Part shown: positions 1 through 8,069 of the stretch, in pieces | How the letters are laid out: every line of letters starts with the position of its first letter | Position numbering within the stretch: the first letter of the stretch is position 1 | Assembly (NCBI GenBank): GCA_000787465.1 | Contig: JSYX01000680.1 | Location: forward strand, 1-17,840 | Length of the DNA: 17,840 nt | Origin: Thermomucor indicae-seudaticae | Taxonomy: Eukaryota > Mucoromycota > Mucoromycetes > Mucorales > Lichtheimiaceae | Direction of reading: 5' to 3' | Translations under genes and position numbers: made by a program | The notes under the pieces: model-generated | Database searches by the model: none | Seen by the model: only the letters and a program-made list of their open reading frames with translations | What the model was told of the DNA's origin: nothing

Positions 1-17
1 CTCTGCAAACTCTAAAG

Positions 18-65
18 AATAAATCTGTATTTTTCATACTTGGGCTAAAAGGGCATCTTAATAAA
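18..65 (+). terminator. Possible polyadenylation signals of an upstream gene
   Basis: Two AATAAA hexamers lie at 18-23 and 60-65 in AT-rich sequence before the first gene. They could be the 3' end of a plus-strand gene lying left of the window. No coding sequence is seen in 1-158, and no clear TATA box for the permease at 159. The assignment rests only on the hexamers. Confidence 0.3.
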
Positions 66-158
66 CCTGTTCCGGCTTGTCTGTCTGTGTCACAATAAGG
101 ACCCATGTTACACGACGAACACCTGTCGTTTCGTGTTCATCAACTGCCAAACTGATAT

Positions 159-2044
159 ATGGCTCCCGAAGTGGAGAATGGTGAACTTGACGCTCATTCG
201 TGGGTAGCATTAGCCATATTCTTGGTGGCGGTCGTCTTTGTGATTCGACCTGTCAAGATCGCGCTGAAATTCGGACTGACGTTGCATCTCAATCTTGCGA
301 CTGTGCCGCCGTTGGGTATTTTGATTCTTTTATGCAGTCAGACGATCGATTGGGCAACGATTCGGGATGGCATTCTGGGCACCAATGTCGGCGTGAAACC
401 GTACGCGATTATGCTGTTGTTTTATTCGCTGGCAAGTTGGGTGGGAGGAGGAAGAAGGAGGCGTTTTCTTATTGATTATTCAAATAAGTACAGGCGTATA
501 TCTGCATATCACTTGATCTGACTGGCCTGATTCAGTTCTGCGCATTTTGGGTGTCTCGACGAGCAGGCAATCGAGGTATCACGGCGTTTTCATTGTTCTT
601 TGCCATGACGAGCCTAATCAGTGGATTGGCCAGTAACGACGTCGTGATCTTGACGGGCACCGCATTTCTGTCGTATTTCACGCGGGTATCTGACATCCAC
701 CCGACGGCGTTCCTCATGAGCGAGTTCACCTCCGCCAATATAGCCTCCATGGCGCTCTATATCGGCAACCCGACCAACGTTGTCGTCGCGGAAGCGTACA
801 ACATGAGCTTCATCGCTTATTCGGCTTGGATGCTGCTGCCGACGTTTGTGTGTCTGGCCATCGCGTATGCTGCGCTGCGCATTGTCTTTCGAAGCCAACG
901 GTATCTGCCGCGTGTGATCCATCCGCCTGACGCCGAACCCAAGACTGTCTTGATCGACCCTGCGGGAGCCGTGTTTGGTCTTGTCTTGTTGGCCATCTGT
1001 ATGGCAACCTTAATTGGCACCTCGTTTGTGCCCGGCGTCTCGGTGTGGATGGTGACCTTGCCGTTCGCCTTGGTCATGCTGCTGCGTGACATCTGCCATG
1101 ACGTATCGATGATGCTGCAGCGTCCGCCGCTCGAGAAACTCTTTGGCCTGTGTGTCCAGCCGCGCCCGATTGCGGCCCAAGTGGTGAGTCGCGACGACGC
1201 CCTGACAGCCTTGTCTTCCGTGGTCACGGTCCAGGCTACCGCGCCGCTGCCGCCAGCTGTCGAAGAAGCCGACAAGGAAGGTGTAAGTTTGCAAGAGGAG
1301 CCGTCCACTTCCGTACAGCTGCCGGACGCGTCTGAATCGCCTGAGGATGCGCACATAAGACGCAGGGGAGGACGCCCGCGACAACCGGATTCGGAGGCGA
1401 GTGGCGACGGACAACAACAGGAGAATAATAATAAGCACAATGTTGTCAAAAGATGGACGCACGGGCGGTTACCGACGACATTTGCGGTGCTGACACGGTT
1501 GCCATGGAAAATTCTACCTTTTGCGTTCAGCATGTTTGTGCTGGTGGAGGCCCTGTCCCGAGTCGGGTTCGTAGGGATGTTTGCGAGCGGGATGACGCAT
1601 CTGACAAGGCACTATGTTGCTACAGTTTTCGGTGTGCTGGCGATATCGCTGGTTGCGTGCCAAGTGCTGAACAATCTGCCAATGACGATCCTGTTCACGC
1701 GGGTGTTGCAGCATCCGAACTTTGCGAACGATGGAGGGTCGTCGGATATTGTAAAGCAAGCCGCGGTTCTCGGCTTGATTGTCGGCAGCAACCTTGGAGC
1801 CTGTTTGACGCTCGTAGGAAGTCTGGCCGGAATCATGCAAGTTGATTCTTGTTATATTCCGACAAGGCTAACATGTTCTTGCTAACTTAACTTTTGCAGG
1901 TTCGATCATATCCTGAAAACAAAGGGAATCTATACGCTCGGTTATTTCCAGTTCTTGAAATGGAACTTGTTATTGCTCCCTATCATCGCGTCCGGAGCGG
2001 CTGCGGTCATCATTGGCGAACTTTGGTTTATCTATTTGCGCTAA
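159..2044 (+). CDS. ArsB/NhaD/CitT-superfamily membrane permease
   Basis: Predicted integral membrane ion or organic-anion transporter, 586 aa when spliced. Exons are 159-431, 494-1836 and 1900-2044. Hydrophobic segments run through the protein. Family-like motifs are SNDVVILTGTAFL (about residues 138-150, with N139 and D140), a GNPTN motif at 182-186, and a second-half counterpart GSNLGACLTLVGSLAGIM near 523-540. This fits the two-repeat build of the superfamily. The spliced junction reads LLFYSLAYICISLDLTG, which fits my recollection of the family consensus. The last exon adds a final hydrophobic helix and the stop. Residues about 300-415 form a long polar, low-complexity loop between the two halves. 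Both introns require a GC donor (GCAAGT). The substrate (arsenite, citrate, dicarboxylate or Na+/H+) cannot be told from sequence. Family call is fairly sure; the first intron boundary is less sure, because GT alternatives at 436 and 441 also keep frame. Confidence 0.82.
432..493 (+). other. GC-AG intron 1 of the permease
   Basis: 62-nt intron with donor GCAAGTTGGG and acceptor TACAG. It joins ctg to gcg in phase 0 and gives SLAYICISLD. Two GT donors (436 with acceptor ending 488, or 441 with acceptor ending 493) also keep the frame, but they insert two or three extra residues in a conserved membrane segment. Confidence 0.6.
1837..1899 (+). other. GC-AG intron 2 of the permease
   Basis: 63-nt intron with donor GCAAGTTGAT, a CTAAC branch-like site at 1882-1886 and acceptor TTTTGCAG. 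The codon ATG is split two plus one. The downstream exon only reads as a membrane helix with a stop if the upstream exon ends in phase 2, and I find no phase-2 GT donor nearby. Confidence 0.75.
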
Positions 2045-2110
2045 TCTGCTTTTCCTGTCTTGTGTTGGGGTTCCCCAACTCGATGCAGACCCTTCTCCGT
2101 TAGATTTACA

Positions 2111-2118
2111 TATATAAA
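2111..2118 (+). promoter_or_regulatory. TATA box of the small acidic-protein gene
   Basis: TATATAAA lies 111 bp before the ATG at 2229 and only 67 bp after the permease stop. A TC run follows about 22 bp downstream, where transcription would be expected to start. The permease 3' end must therefore be very short or overlap this promoter. Confidence 0.55.
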
Positions 2119-2140
2119 CTACGTCTGTTCTGTCTCTTCC

Positions 2141-2162
2141 TCTCTCTCTCTCTCTCTCTCTC
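2141..2162 (+). repeat. (TC)n microsatellite
   Basis: An uninterrupted TC dinucleotide run of 11 units sits between the TATA box at 2111-2118 and the ATG at 2229. Pyrimidine-rich tracts of this kind are common around fungal transcription starts. Confidence 0.9.
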
Positions 2163-2228
2163 TACTTTCTTTCCTTTGGTTTTTCCCGCTACATTGAAGG
2201 GAAGGAACTGTGGGGATCAGAAAAAACA

Positions 2229-2552
2229 ATGGCGACCATCCTGGCTGAACAACGTCCGATTGTGGCTGGCACACCATCTCGCAGCCAGTCTTTATGGCGT
2301 CATTCCAGAGAAAGAAAGGTGTTTTACATCCAAGATGAAGAAGAAGAGGAACAACGCGCTGATAACGATGAAGAGGAGGAGGAGGAGGAGGAGGAAGAAG
2401 AAGATCCGATGCCCTTGACACCTTCTGATCCAGGCGACATCGAACTGTACTCCATATCGAAAAAGAAAATCAGTGTCTTGAGACGCTGTGACTCTAGAAA
2501 TCTGCGACTGGATGAATGGTTCCAAAAGACATCTTTTCGCACTTGTAAATAG
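2229..2552 (+). CDS. Small acidic protein of unknown function
   Basis: Single open frame of 107 codons. I do not recognise it. Residues 1-34 are mixed and basic and include the stretch WRHSRERKVFYIQ. Residues about 36-59 are almost all Glu and Asp, encoded by an impure GAG/GAA repeat. The tail has PLTPSDPG followed by a basic and hydrophobic segment with KKKISVLRR. No membrane helix or signal peptide is seen. Support for a real gene is the TATA box and TC run upstream, an A-rich context before the ATG (aaaacaATGG), and AATAAA 43 bp after the stop. The acidic run suggests a soluble protein that may bind basic partners such as histones or ribosomal proteins; that is inference only. It could also be a fast-evolving lineage-specific gene. 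Confidence 0.5.
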   Translation: MATILAEQRPIVAGTPSRSQSLWRHSRERKVFYIQDEEEEEQRADNDEEEEEEEEEEEDPMPLTPSDPGDIELYSISKKKISVLRRCDSRNLRLDEWFQKTSFRTCK

Positions 2553-2594
2553 GTTCAATTTAATTGTATATCACATAATAATGTACAAAATAAT

Positions 2595-2600
2595 AATAAA
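2595..2600 (+). terminator. Polyadenylation signal of the acidic-protein gene
   Basis: AATAAA 43 bp after the stop at 2552, within an AT-rich tract. It lies 25 bp from the stop of the convergent CYSTM gene, so the two 3' untranslated regions probably overlap. Confidence 0.5.
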
Positions 2601-2624
2601 ACGAAAGAGAGGGTGGGTATCCGA

Positions 2625-2941
2625 TTAACAGCACATCTCGCAGGCTTCTTCTGCACAGCAGCAACAGAGTTCTTCAAGCGCACAGCAGGCTAAACATCCC
2701 GCAAGGCATCCAAGGCAGCCACCAGCGGCACTGTTGCTTGCGTTCTTTGGTGGTGGTTGTTGAGCATATACTACTTGAGGTGCCGGTTGAGGCTGGTAGT
2801 AACCTACACAGCAGTCAGTCAGTCAATCAATGAAGGCCCCAATCAAACAAACAAAGCACGGGTGGATTTACCTCCTGGCTGATAGCTTTGCTGTGGCTGT
2901 GGCGGTGGCGGATAATAGTATCCTTGTTGTTGTTGGTTCAT
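2625..2941 (-). CDS. CYSTM-type cysteine-rich membrane-tail peptide
   Basis: Two-exon gene on the minus strand: exon 1 is 2941-2872, intron 2871-2804 (68 nt, donor GGTAAAT, acceptor GTGTAG), exon 2 is 2803-2625. The product is 82 aa. The N-terminal half is rich in Gln, Pro and Tyr (starts MNQQQQGYYYPPPPQ). The C-terminal part is a short hydrophobic stretch packed with cysteines: AGGCLGCLAGCLACCALEEL, then CCCC, and an end in MCC. This is the layout of the eukaryotic CYSTM family: a disordered Pro/Gln/Tyr head and a Cys-rich C-terminal membrane module, usually linked to stress tolerance and plasma-membrane attachment. A TATAAAAG box lies 42-49 bp upstream. The gene is missed by ORF calling because the intron splits it. 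Family call is good; precise role unknown. Confidence 0.85.
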
Positions 2942-2982
2942 TTTTGTTAGACAGCGGACGACGACCAGCCACTCCCATTTCT

Positions 2983-2990
2983 CTTTTATA
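2983..2990 (-). promoter_or_regulatory. TATA box of the CYSTM gene
   Basis: On the minus strand the sequence reads TATAAAAG, ending 42 bp before the ATG at 2941. This predicts a very short 5' leader. Confidence 0.6.
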
Positions 2991-3015
2991 TCCTTTTCTC
3001 ACCTTTGTTACATGA

Positions 3016-3632
3016 TGTCAGAGGCACACCCATTATCTTGGCAGAATATGCCAAGCTTGGTCCCGATTTGTACCTAATTTTAGAACGGAGAAAAAAAAAG
3101 AATTCCCGCGCTGCTTCGTCCAGGTTCCTGCAGTGGGATACCAGCCACATTGCATGATGGCTTTTCCTTATTCTAAAAGAGGTGGGGAATGCTTCATGCT
3201 ATCCGGAGACCAAGCATAATGTTAGGCAGTTGTTTCATCGAATAACAAACTGCTCAGAATAACAGAAAATGCCGCAGCAGTCAGTCAGTCAGTCAGTCAG
3301 TTGCGCCCGGTTTTCCGTTCAAGCGGCTTTCAGGGTACTGAGACATTGCGTAACCTAATGCCAGAAACACGAATATCCCGGAAACAACCGCACTCTTAAA
3401 ACTGATCCATGAATCAACGCCGAATATGCACACCGTTTAAGGATTCAAAACAAGCCAGTGTGAAGCCCGGCAAGCGAATTTTCTCATACTGGCCGCACTC
3501 CTCGCATGCACAATTAATCGAAGAAGAAACAAATGGTAATTATCTTATTTTAAGGTCAAAGTATGCAGAGTATATAATGTAAGATATAGTAAAAAAAAGA
3601 TGTGTATGGTACAAGTTCAAGGTGTTGATTTT
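3016..3632. other. Intergenic region without a recognisable gene
   Basis: I see no open frame of note between the CYSTM promoter and the 3' end of the glycosyltransferase-like gene. It holds several A runs and a (GTCA)n run at 3278-3301. It probably contains the upstream promoter of the CYSTM gene and the 3' untranslated region of the glycosyltransferase-like gene. Confidence 0.6.
3278..3301 (+). repeat. (CAGT)n tetranucleotide repeat
   Basis: About six tandem copies of CAGT. A shorter run of the same unit lies at 2812-2825 inside the CYSTM intron, some 450 bp away. Confidence 0.85.
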
Positions 3633-4895
3633 TCACCAATCCGTCATTGGCTCTAGATGGCAAGCATCGTCTTCATCGTCATAGTACAGCTCAGTCTCAA
3701 CCTGCGCTGCCCAGGCGGCTGTCCTCAGGAACGCATCGCCTTCAGTTCCCAGCAGAAAATCCATGCGTGACAGAATAAGCCAGTCCATCACGGGGCGCAC
3801 GTACATGAGCTTTCTACGCAGTTCATCATCTTCTTCTTCAACCGGTGATGTTTTGAATTGGTAGCTGTTTGCCACCGCATGCAACATCAGTGGACGGTGA
3901 TTGTTGATCTTCTGCCACCGTTCACTTATTGTCCTCTGAAGCGCATCGATCGTTTCCGGCAACGTCGCAGACAGAAACACATGGCATTCCTTTCCCATCA
4001 CTTGCGCCCGATTGCACACATTCGCAGCTCGACCCGCGATACATTCGATTATTCCATTGTCATCGTTCGTTATTCTGACACCGATGCGCATCCAGCGTTC
4101 CTGAATCCACGAAGGCTTCTTCGCCTGGGTCGATAAGGGATCCACATAAAGCTGACCGCCCATCAAATCACGATAGGGCTCCAAATGACCAGCGAGCCAC
4201 TCAGACGGCTTGTTGAACAGCAGACGGCTCACGACCCAGAAGCCTTCGGAATGCGTCAACTGTCCCAACCTGTACTTGTCTCGGAGATGCTTCATGGATG
4301 GATTGTTGAGCACGTGCCACCAAGGATCCCATCGGCTGCAGCTCATGATCTTGACGTTATCGCTGTGGTATCGTGCTATAAAGTCTGTCGTGCTCAGCTC
4401 GTGCGCAGGCATCTGATCAAGACGCAGCACCGTCGACGGATCCGCTTGGCTGCTGTAGAACTCGACTTGGCCAGGCGTCATACTCATGTGCTTCGGGTCG
4501 GTCTCGAAATACCACTCGAGCTTCACGGGCGACTCCATGTCGACCGCAAACGCAGAACCGTCCCACAGCATGCTGAAAATGTACGCACTGGTGATGCTCA
4601 TCAGCCAGCCCTCCAGGGATGGTCCACATTCGTCATGCCGACAGTTGTACACCACCAGAAGAGGTGGTGTGTCAATATCCGGCGTCCTGTTCGCTACGTA
4701 GCCCACTCGTATATGCGCCAGGACCGATGTCAAAAGCGTAGTGTTCAGGCGACGGTACGGATTCTCTCGAACAACGACAATCTCGCTGTGTGCCAATGAC
4801 TGCTTCGATTTAAATGCAATAGATTTCAGGGATGAAAAGGAGAAATAAAGCAAGGCGACAGAGATGAGGGCCAATGCCCATCCCTTTAGCCTCAT
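3633..4895 (-). CDS. Putative type II membrane glycosyltransferase, fucosyltransferase-like
   Basis: Intronless frame of 420 codons. Residues about 6-27 form one hydrophobic helix behind a short basic N-terminus (MRLKGW), typical of Golgi type II enzymes; the rest is a lumenal-type domain with many Cys and Trp. I see weak likeness to GT-B fucosyltransferases of the GT23/GT37/O-fucosyltransferase group. An N-terminal segment starts VVYNCRHDECGPSLEGWLMS and runs to a donor-like SAFAVDM. A central MRIGVRITNDDNG resembles the IGVHxR strand, although the usual His-x-Arg is not intact (R-I-T). Near the C-terminus DWLILSRMDFLLGTEGDAF resembles the segment that contacts GDP-sugar. An acidic tail follows. 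Mucoralean walls are known to contain fucose polymers, so a wall glycan role is plausible, but that is inference. The type II topology is surer than the enzyme class. Confidence 0.5.
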   Translation of the reverse strand: MRLKGWALALISVALLYFSFSSLKSIAFKSKQSLAHSEIVVVRENPYRRLNTTLLTSVLAHIRVGYVANRTPDIDTPPLLVVYNCRHDECGPSLEGWLMSITSAYIFSMLWDGSAFAVDMESPVKLEWYFETDPKHMSMTPGQVEFYSSQADPSTVLRLDQMPAHELSTTDFIARYHSDNVKIMSCSRWDPWWHVLNNPSMKHLRDKYRLGQLTHSEGFWVVSRLLFNKPSEWLAGHLEPYRDLMGGQLYVDPLSTQAKKPSWIQERWMRIGVRITNDDNGIIECIAGRAANVCNRAQVMGKECHVFLSATLPETIDALQRTISERWQKINNHRPLMLHAVANSYQFKTSPVEEEDDELRRKLMYVRPVMDWLILSRMDFLLGTEGDAFLRTAAWAAQVETELYYDDEDDACHLEPMTDW

Positions 4896-6571
4896 TGCTG
4901 TAAAGATGCGAGGACAACGGATTCGACTTGCTGGTCGATCTCGCTTATTATTGGATTGGATGTCCGCATCATTTTCTATGCCAACTTGTACAATTCATTA
5001 TCTCGACAACTGAGGCTTTTTATTAGGGAAAAACATCGATATGCCTGCAAGCATGTATCCACATTCGTGCCATGATGATCTGTATATGTTGTTTAGCCTC
5101 CTTGTCTTTGGAGCATCCAGAGCTTATATAGCAGCAATTGCATGCAGGGTCTTGCTTAAAGATTAGACTTTTCACTGAGACGAGCAAGGGAATAAACATT
5201 CACGCAGGTTGACAATATCCTTGAGGCGGGTCATACCCTGATCGTTATGGAGGACCGGAATAGGTGAGAGGCCCCGGATACGATGTGAACATGAAGCCTC
5301 GTTTATCGTTGACCGCAGGCTGACTTCTGTCTTCATTATCGAGAGACAGGGAGGTTCCTCCGCCTTTTCTCAGTGCCAGGGACCGTTGACAGTGTGCCTC
5401 CCTATTACAAAACGGCATTGACTTGAATACCGCCACAATCGCGTCTTCGTAGCGATATTGTCTCTCGGACACGACTCTATCTTGAACGATCCAAGATGCC
5501 GCGTGGCCACAAAACGAAAAGACGTCCATCCTCTTTATCCTGCACATTTACCGGACCCAGCCATAATAGATCGTCAGGGATGCTACTCCGAGAGGATCTG
5601 CCAATGTACCGGACGTAAACTCTAAAATTTCCCGCCTTAGAATCTCAACTTTGGGAAGCACGCTGATCTCACTGCAAAGCGAGATTTTGGGTTGTAAAGA
5701 AGCACTTGCTTACTATATTTGTAGAATAAGCAAACTTTAGTGCCATTGACGAAATTTAGCTCAATTCAAAGGGCCTCGCCATGCAAGTGAACTTGAAAAC
5801 GCTTTTGTCTCGCAGCGCGTACACGACTGTACGGTTCCTGATTTTCGTATTTCTGCGTGTAACACGTTTCAAGGAGCAGAACGATCGACTGACTGCAGTC
5901 GACCTGTAACCGACGGGAGGGGATTTTCTTCTTTTCCGTGTAACAGAAAAAGAAAGCATTTCTGGTTTTTTTTAGCGTGGGTTCCGTCATCGGTAAAGTT
6001 CGCCAATAAGGTTATTTGCATTCCGGTAGTACCTTATTAAACCGCTCATGTTATCTGATTTTAACTTTTTCCGTCACAGAAACGATCCGGAACGGAACCA
6101 ACCGAGAGTTTCTCGCTTCAGTCCGACTGGTTTATGCTTTGGTTTCGTCAGGATCGACGTGGCACCTTTCCAAATTTCTGGTCCTTTTCAGATATCTACA
6201 CCAACGGCGCCTGGAAAGGCCACTGCTCAACAGAGGAAACCAACGCTAGTTAAACGATCTTTGATTTCGTTCATTGCGAGTTTTAACGCAGCGGCCTATT
6301 TCTGATGGAAGAAGTGACGCCGTTCATCGGATATATACTGTACGAACGGCAATCTGTCATCTGTAAGGAAAGGAAAGGCTTTCCTGAGCATTGAGATAGA
6401 ATCCCCTTGTGGCAGCCCGGAGAGCTGGTTAAATCCGATCCGGGACAAAGGCTGTAGGGCGATTAGGTGGGGTAAATCGCATATGAAGTAGCGACCTAAT
6501 ACCGGTGATGCGTACGGCTGAATGTCATGGCTCCACTGTAGCTAGCTTGCAGTCACTTGGCGTAAAGTGGC

Positions 6572-6905
6572 ATGGTCACGCCGCAGCATCTTGCGCTCAG
6601 ACGAGACACCTATACGAAACAAGACGCCTTTGAGTGTGAAGACAAACCAGAATCGGCGTGCAGCACTGCAGTCAACAAAGACCAGCGAAAGTGCGTGCGG
6701 ATGCTACAGTGCTACGAGGAAGAGGAGCAGCCTGAAGAAGCAGCGCCAACAAGCTTCATGGGAACATTGAGTGGGATTCTACGCTCCCAGTCAAGCCGTC
6801 CAACAGGCATCTGATGCCGTCAAGCTGGGGCTCGAGCTTCTTGTGGGCAAGAATGTTAAGCTGCTTACCATGCTTTCGTTCCCATGTTGTACAGCATTGT
6901 AAATA
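6572..6905 (+). pseudogene. Possible decayed coding sequence
   Basis: A plus-strand frame at 6572-6814 has an acidic, Cys-containing product (includes CVRMLQCYEEEEQPEEAAP). A second frame from about 6779 continues with a helix-like, protein-looking stretch, AVQQASDAVKLGLELLVGKN, then reaches a stop at 6901-6903. The two would be joined by a frameshift. No homologue is recognised. It could be a dead host gene or a transposon relic, or chance. Confidence 0.2.
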
Positions 6906-7143
6906 GATAGCCCTCCAGGGACAAGTACAGTGTTCTTCCTGACGTTCAGCTTGCGACGTGGACATGCACGTTCTGACTCTCCGCATGAACGATACGCAGT
7001 CGTCCCCGGTGCCAAGGTCAGCGGCGTATTTCGGGTCGCATGCTGAAGTCGGTTCCTGCCTAGGCTTTTCTCTGAAAGGAGGGATCCACTGTGGTCATTT
7101 TTACAATTTATAGTGTCGTGCGACCTTGCATTTTGTCACCCTT

Positions 7144-7216
7144 TCGTCTCATGTGTTTTCCGGGGTCGTCTCACAATTTCAAAGTTCGTCTCAGGCAAAC
7201 TTTGCGCTTCGTCTCA
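7144..7216 (+). repeat. Four copies of TCGTCTCA
   Basis: The exact 8-mer occurs at 7144-7151, 7166-7173, 7186-7193 and 7209-7216, with start-to-start spacing of 22, 20 and 23 bp. The reverse complement TGAGACGA also occurs at 5176-5183 and 7704-7711. The spacing is close to two helical turns. It is not a simple tandem repeat because the sequences between copies differ. Confidence 0.8.
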
Positions 7217-8069
7217 AATTAACCTGCGTTGACTGTGTCACAGCGCATAAGGAAAAATGGCAAGCCGCTCCAGAAGGACACGTCGCTGAATATGCTTTTC
7301 AGGGCTAGTCTGTTTTCAAAGTAACTCTCTCTTTATGTAATAAGAACATTTCAAGAGAGGTCAGCAGAAAAAGACGTCATCATAAAACTTTATAAGTAAT
7401 GCTATTACGCACAGGAACTGTGCTTCTGGCCGACAACTTCGTTCCGGGAGCTGAATTCACGAACCGCTTCCTAGAACGCGGTAAAAGTTTACTGATTTGG
7501 TATAAATGACCGAACGGCTGGCTGACGCACGACCGCAGTCAACTTTGATCTCATTCCCGAAAAAAAAAAATGGCGTAGAGCGCGGCTTTTGTTTTATTTC
7601 CCGCGCCGTTGGCCGATGTGACATCTCTTTGAGATGGTCAAGCTCTAGAGCTAATAGAAAATCCAGCGGCGATGTTTGGTCTGAGAGCGCGGATGTGCTT
7701 TGATGAGACGATCCCATTGTTGATGATGTTTCAGGGACGGAATGAAGCGTCAAACGCGCGAAGCTCCGCTTTTGTACATCGCTGAGTCTGACGAATCTGC
7801 AGATTCCGGATAAATAGTCATCCAGGGTACCAGGTTTTCGGGTAGTAAAAGGGCGATTTGGTGTCAGTTTGGTTCGATCCGAATATATACCCAGAAATTT
7901 CCATTTTTCCTCTTTTGTTTCTCTTTGCCACTTTATTTTTCTCCTCCAGTCGGGCCTAAAAAAGCAAAAAAGTGTGAGTTTGCTCCATCGCCATTCCCTG
8001 ACGTGAGATTGCCAACGAGTCCTTAAAGGGGCAAGTGACGCGCGCGCGCCGTCTGCGTTTGCCGAGAAA

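Larger units (their letters stand above)
4896..8069. other. 3.2-kb region with no convincing gene
   Basis: No intact gene, rRNA or tRNA was recognised. The part next to 4895 holds a CCAAT-like element on the minus strand near 4951-4955. A TATATA element at 5125-5130 and a lone AATAAA at 5191-5196 have no partner gene. Stretches near 5245-5580, 6100-6240 and 6570-6905 read like broken coding sequence but carry frameshifts and stops and match nothing I can name. Four copies of an 8-bp motif cluster at 7144-7216. TATATAC at 7884-7890 and a CG alternation at 8039-8049 lie before the velvet gene and may belong to its promoter. A decayed transposon is possible but unproven. Confidence 0.5.

Noticed and set aside
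1283..1288. GTAAGT inside the permease hydrophilic loop, a possible extra intron
   Set aside because: The frame stays open through the loop and I found no acceptor with a convincing branch site that keeps phase. A stop-free intron cannot be fully ruled out.
5245..5547. 100-codon minus-strand frame, with the opposite strand also partly open
   Set aside because: Both strands give protein-like pieces and neither has a promoter, full length or known motif. A transposon fragment is possible but not supportable.
6100..6257. Plus-strand stretch reading FSDIYTNGAWKG, slightly like an RNase H strand
   Set aside because: Too short, with no catalytic residues around it and stops on both sides.
7871..7880. 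GGTTCGATCC, like a tRNA B box
   Set aside because: No matching A box or foldable cloverleaf upstream.
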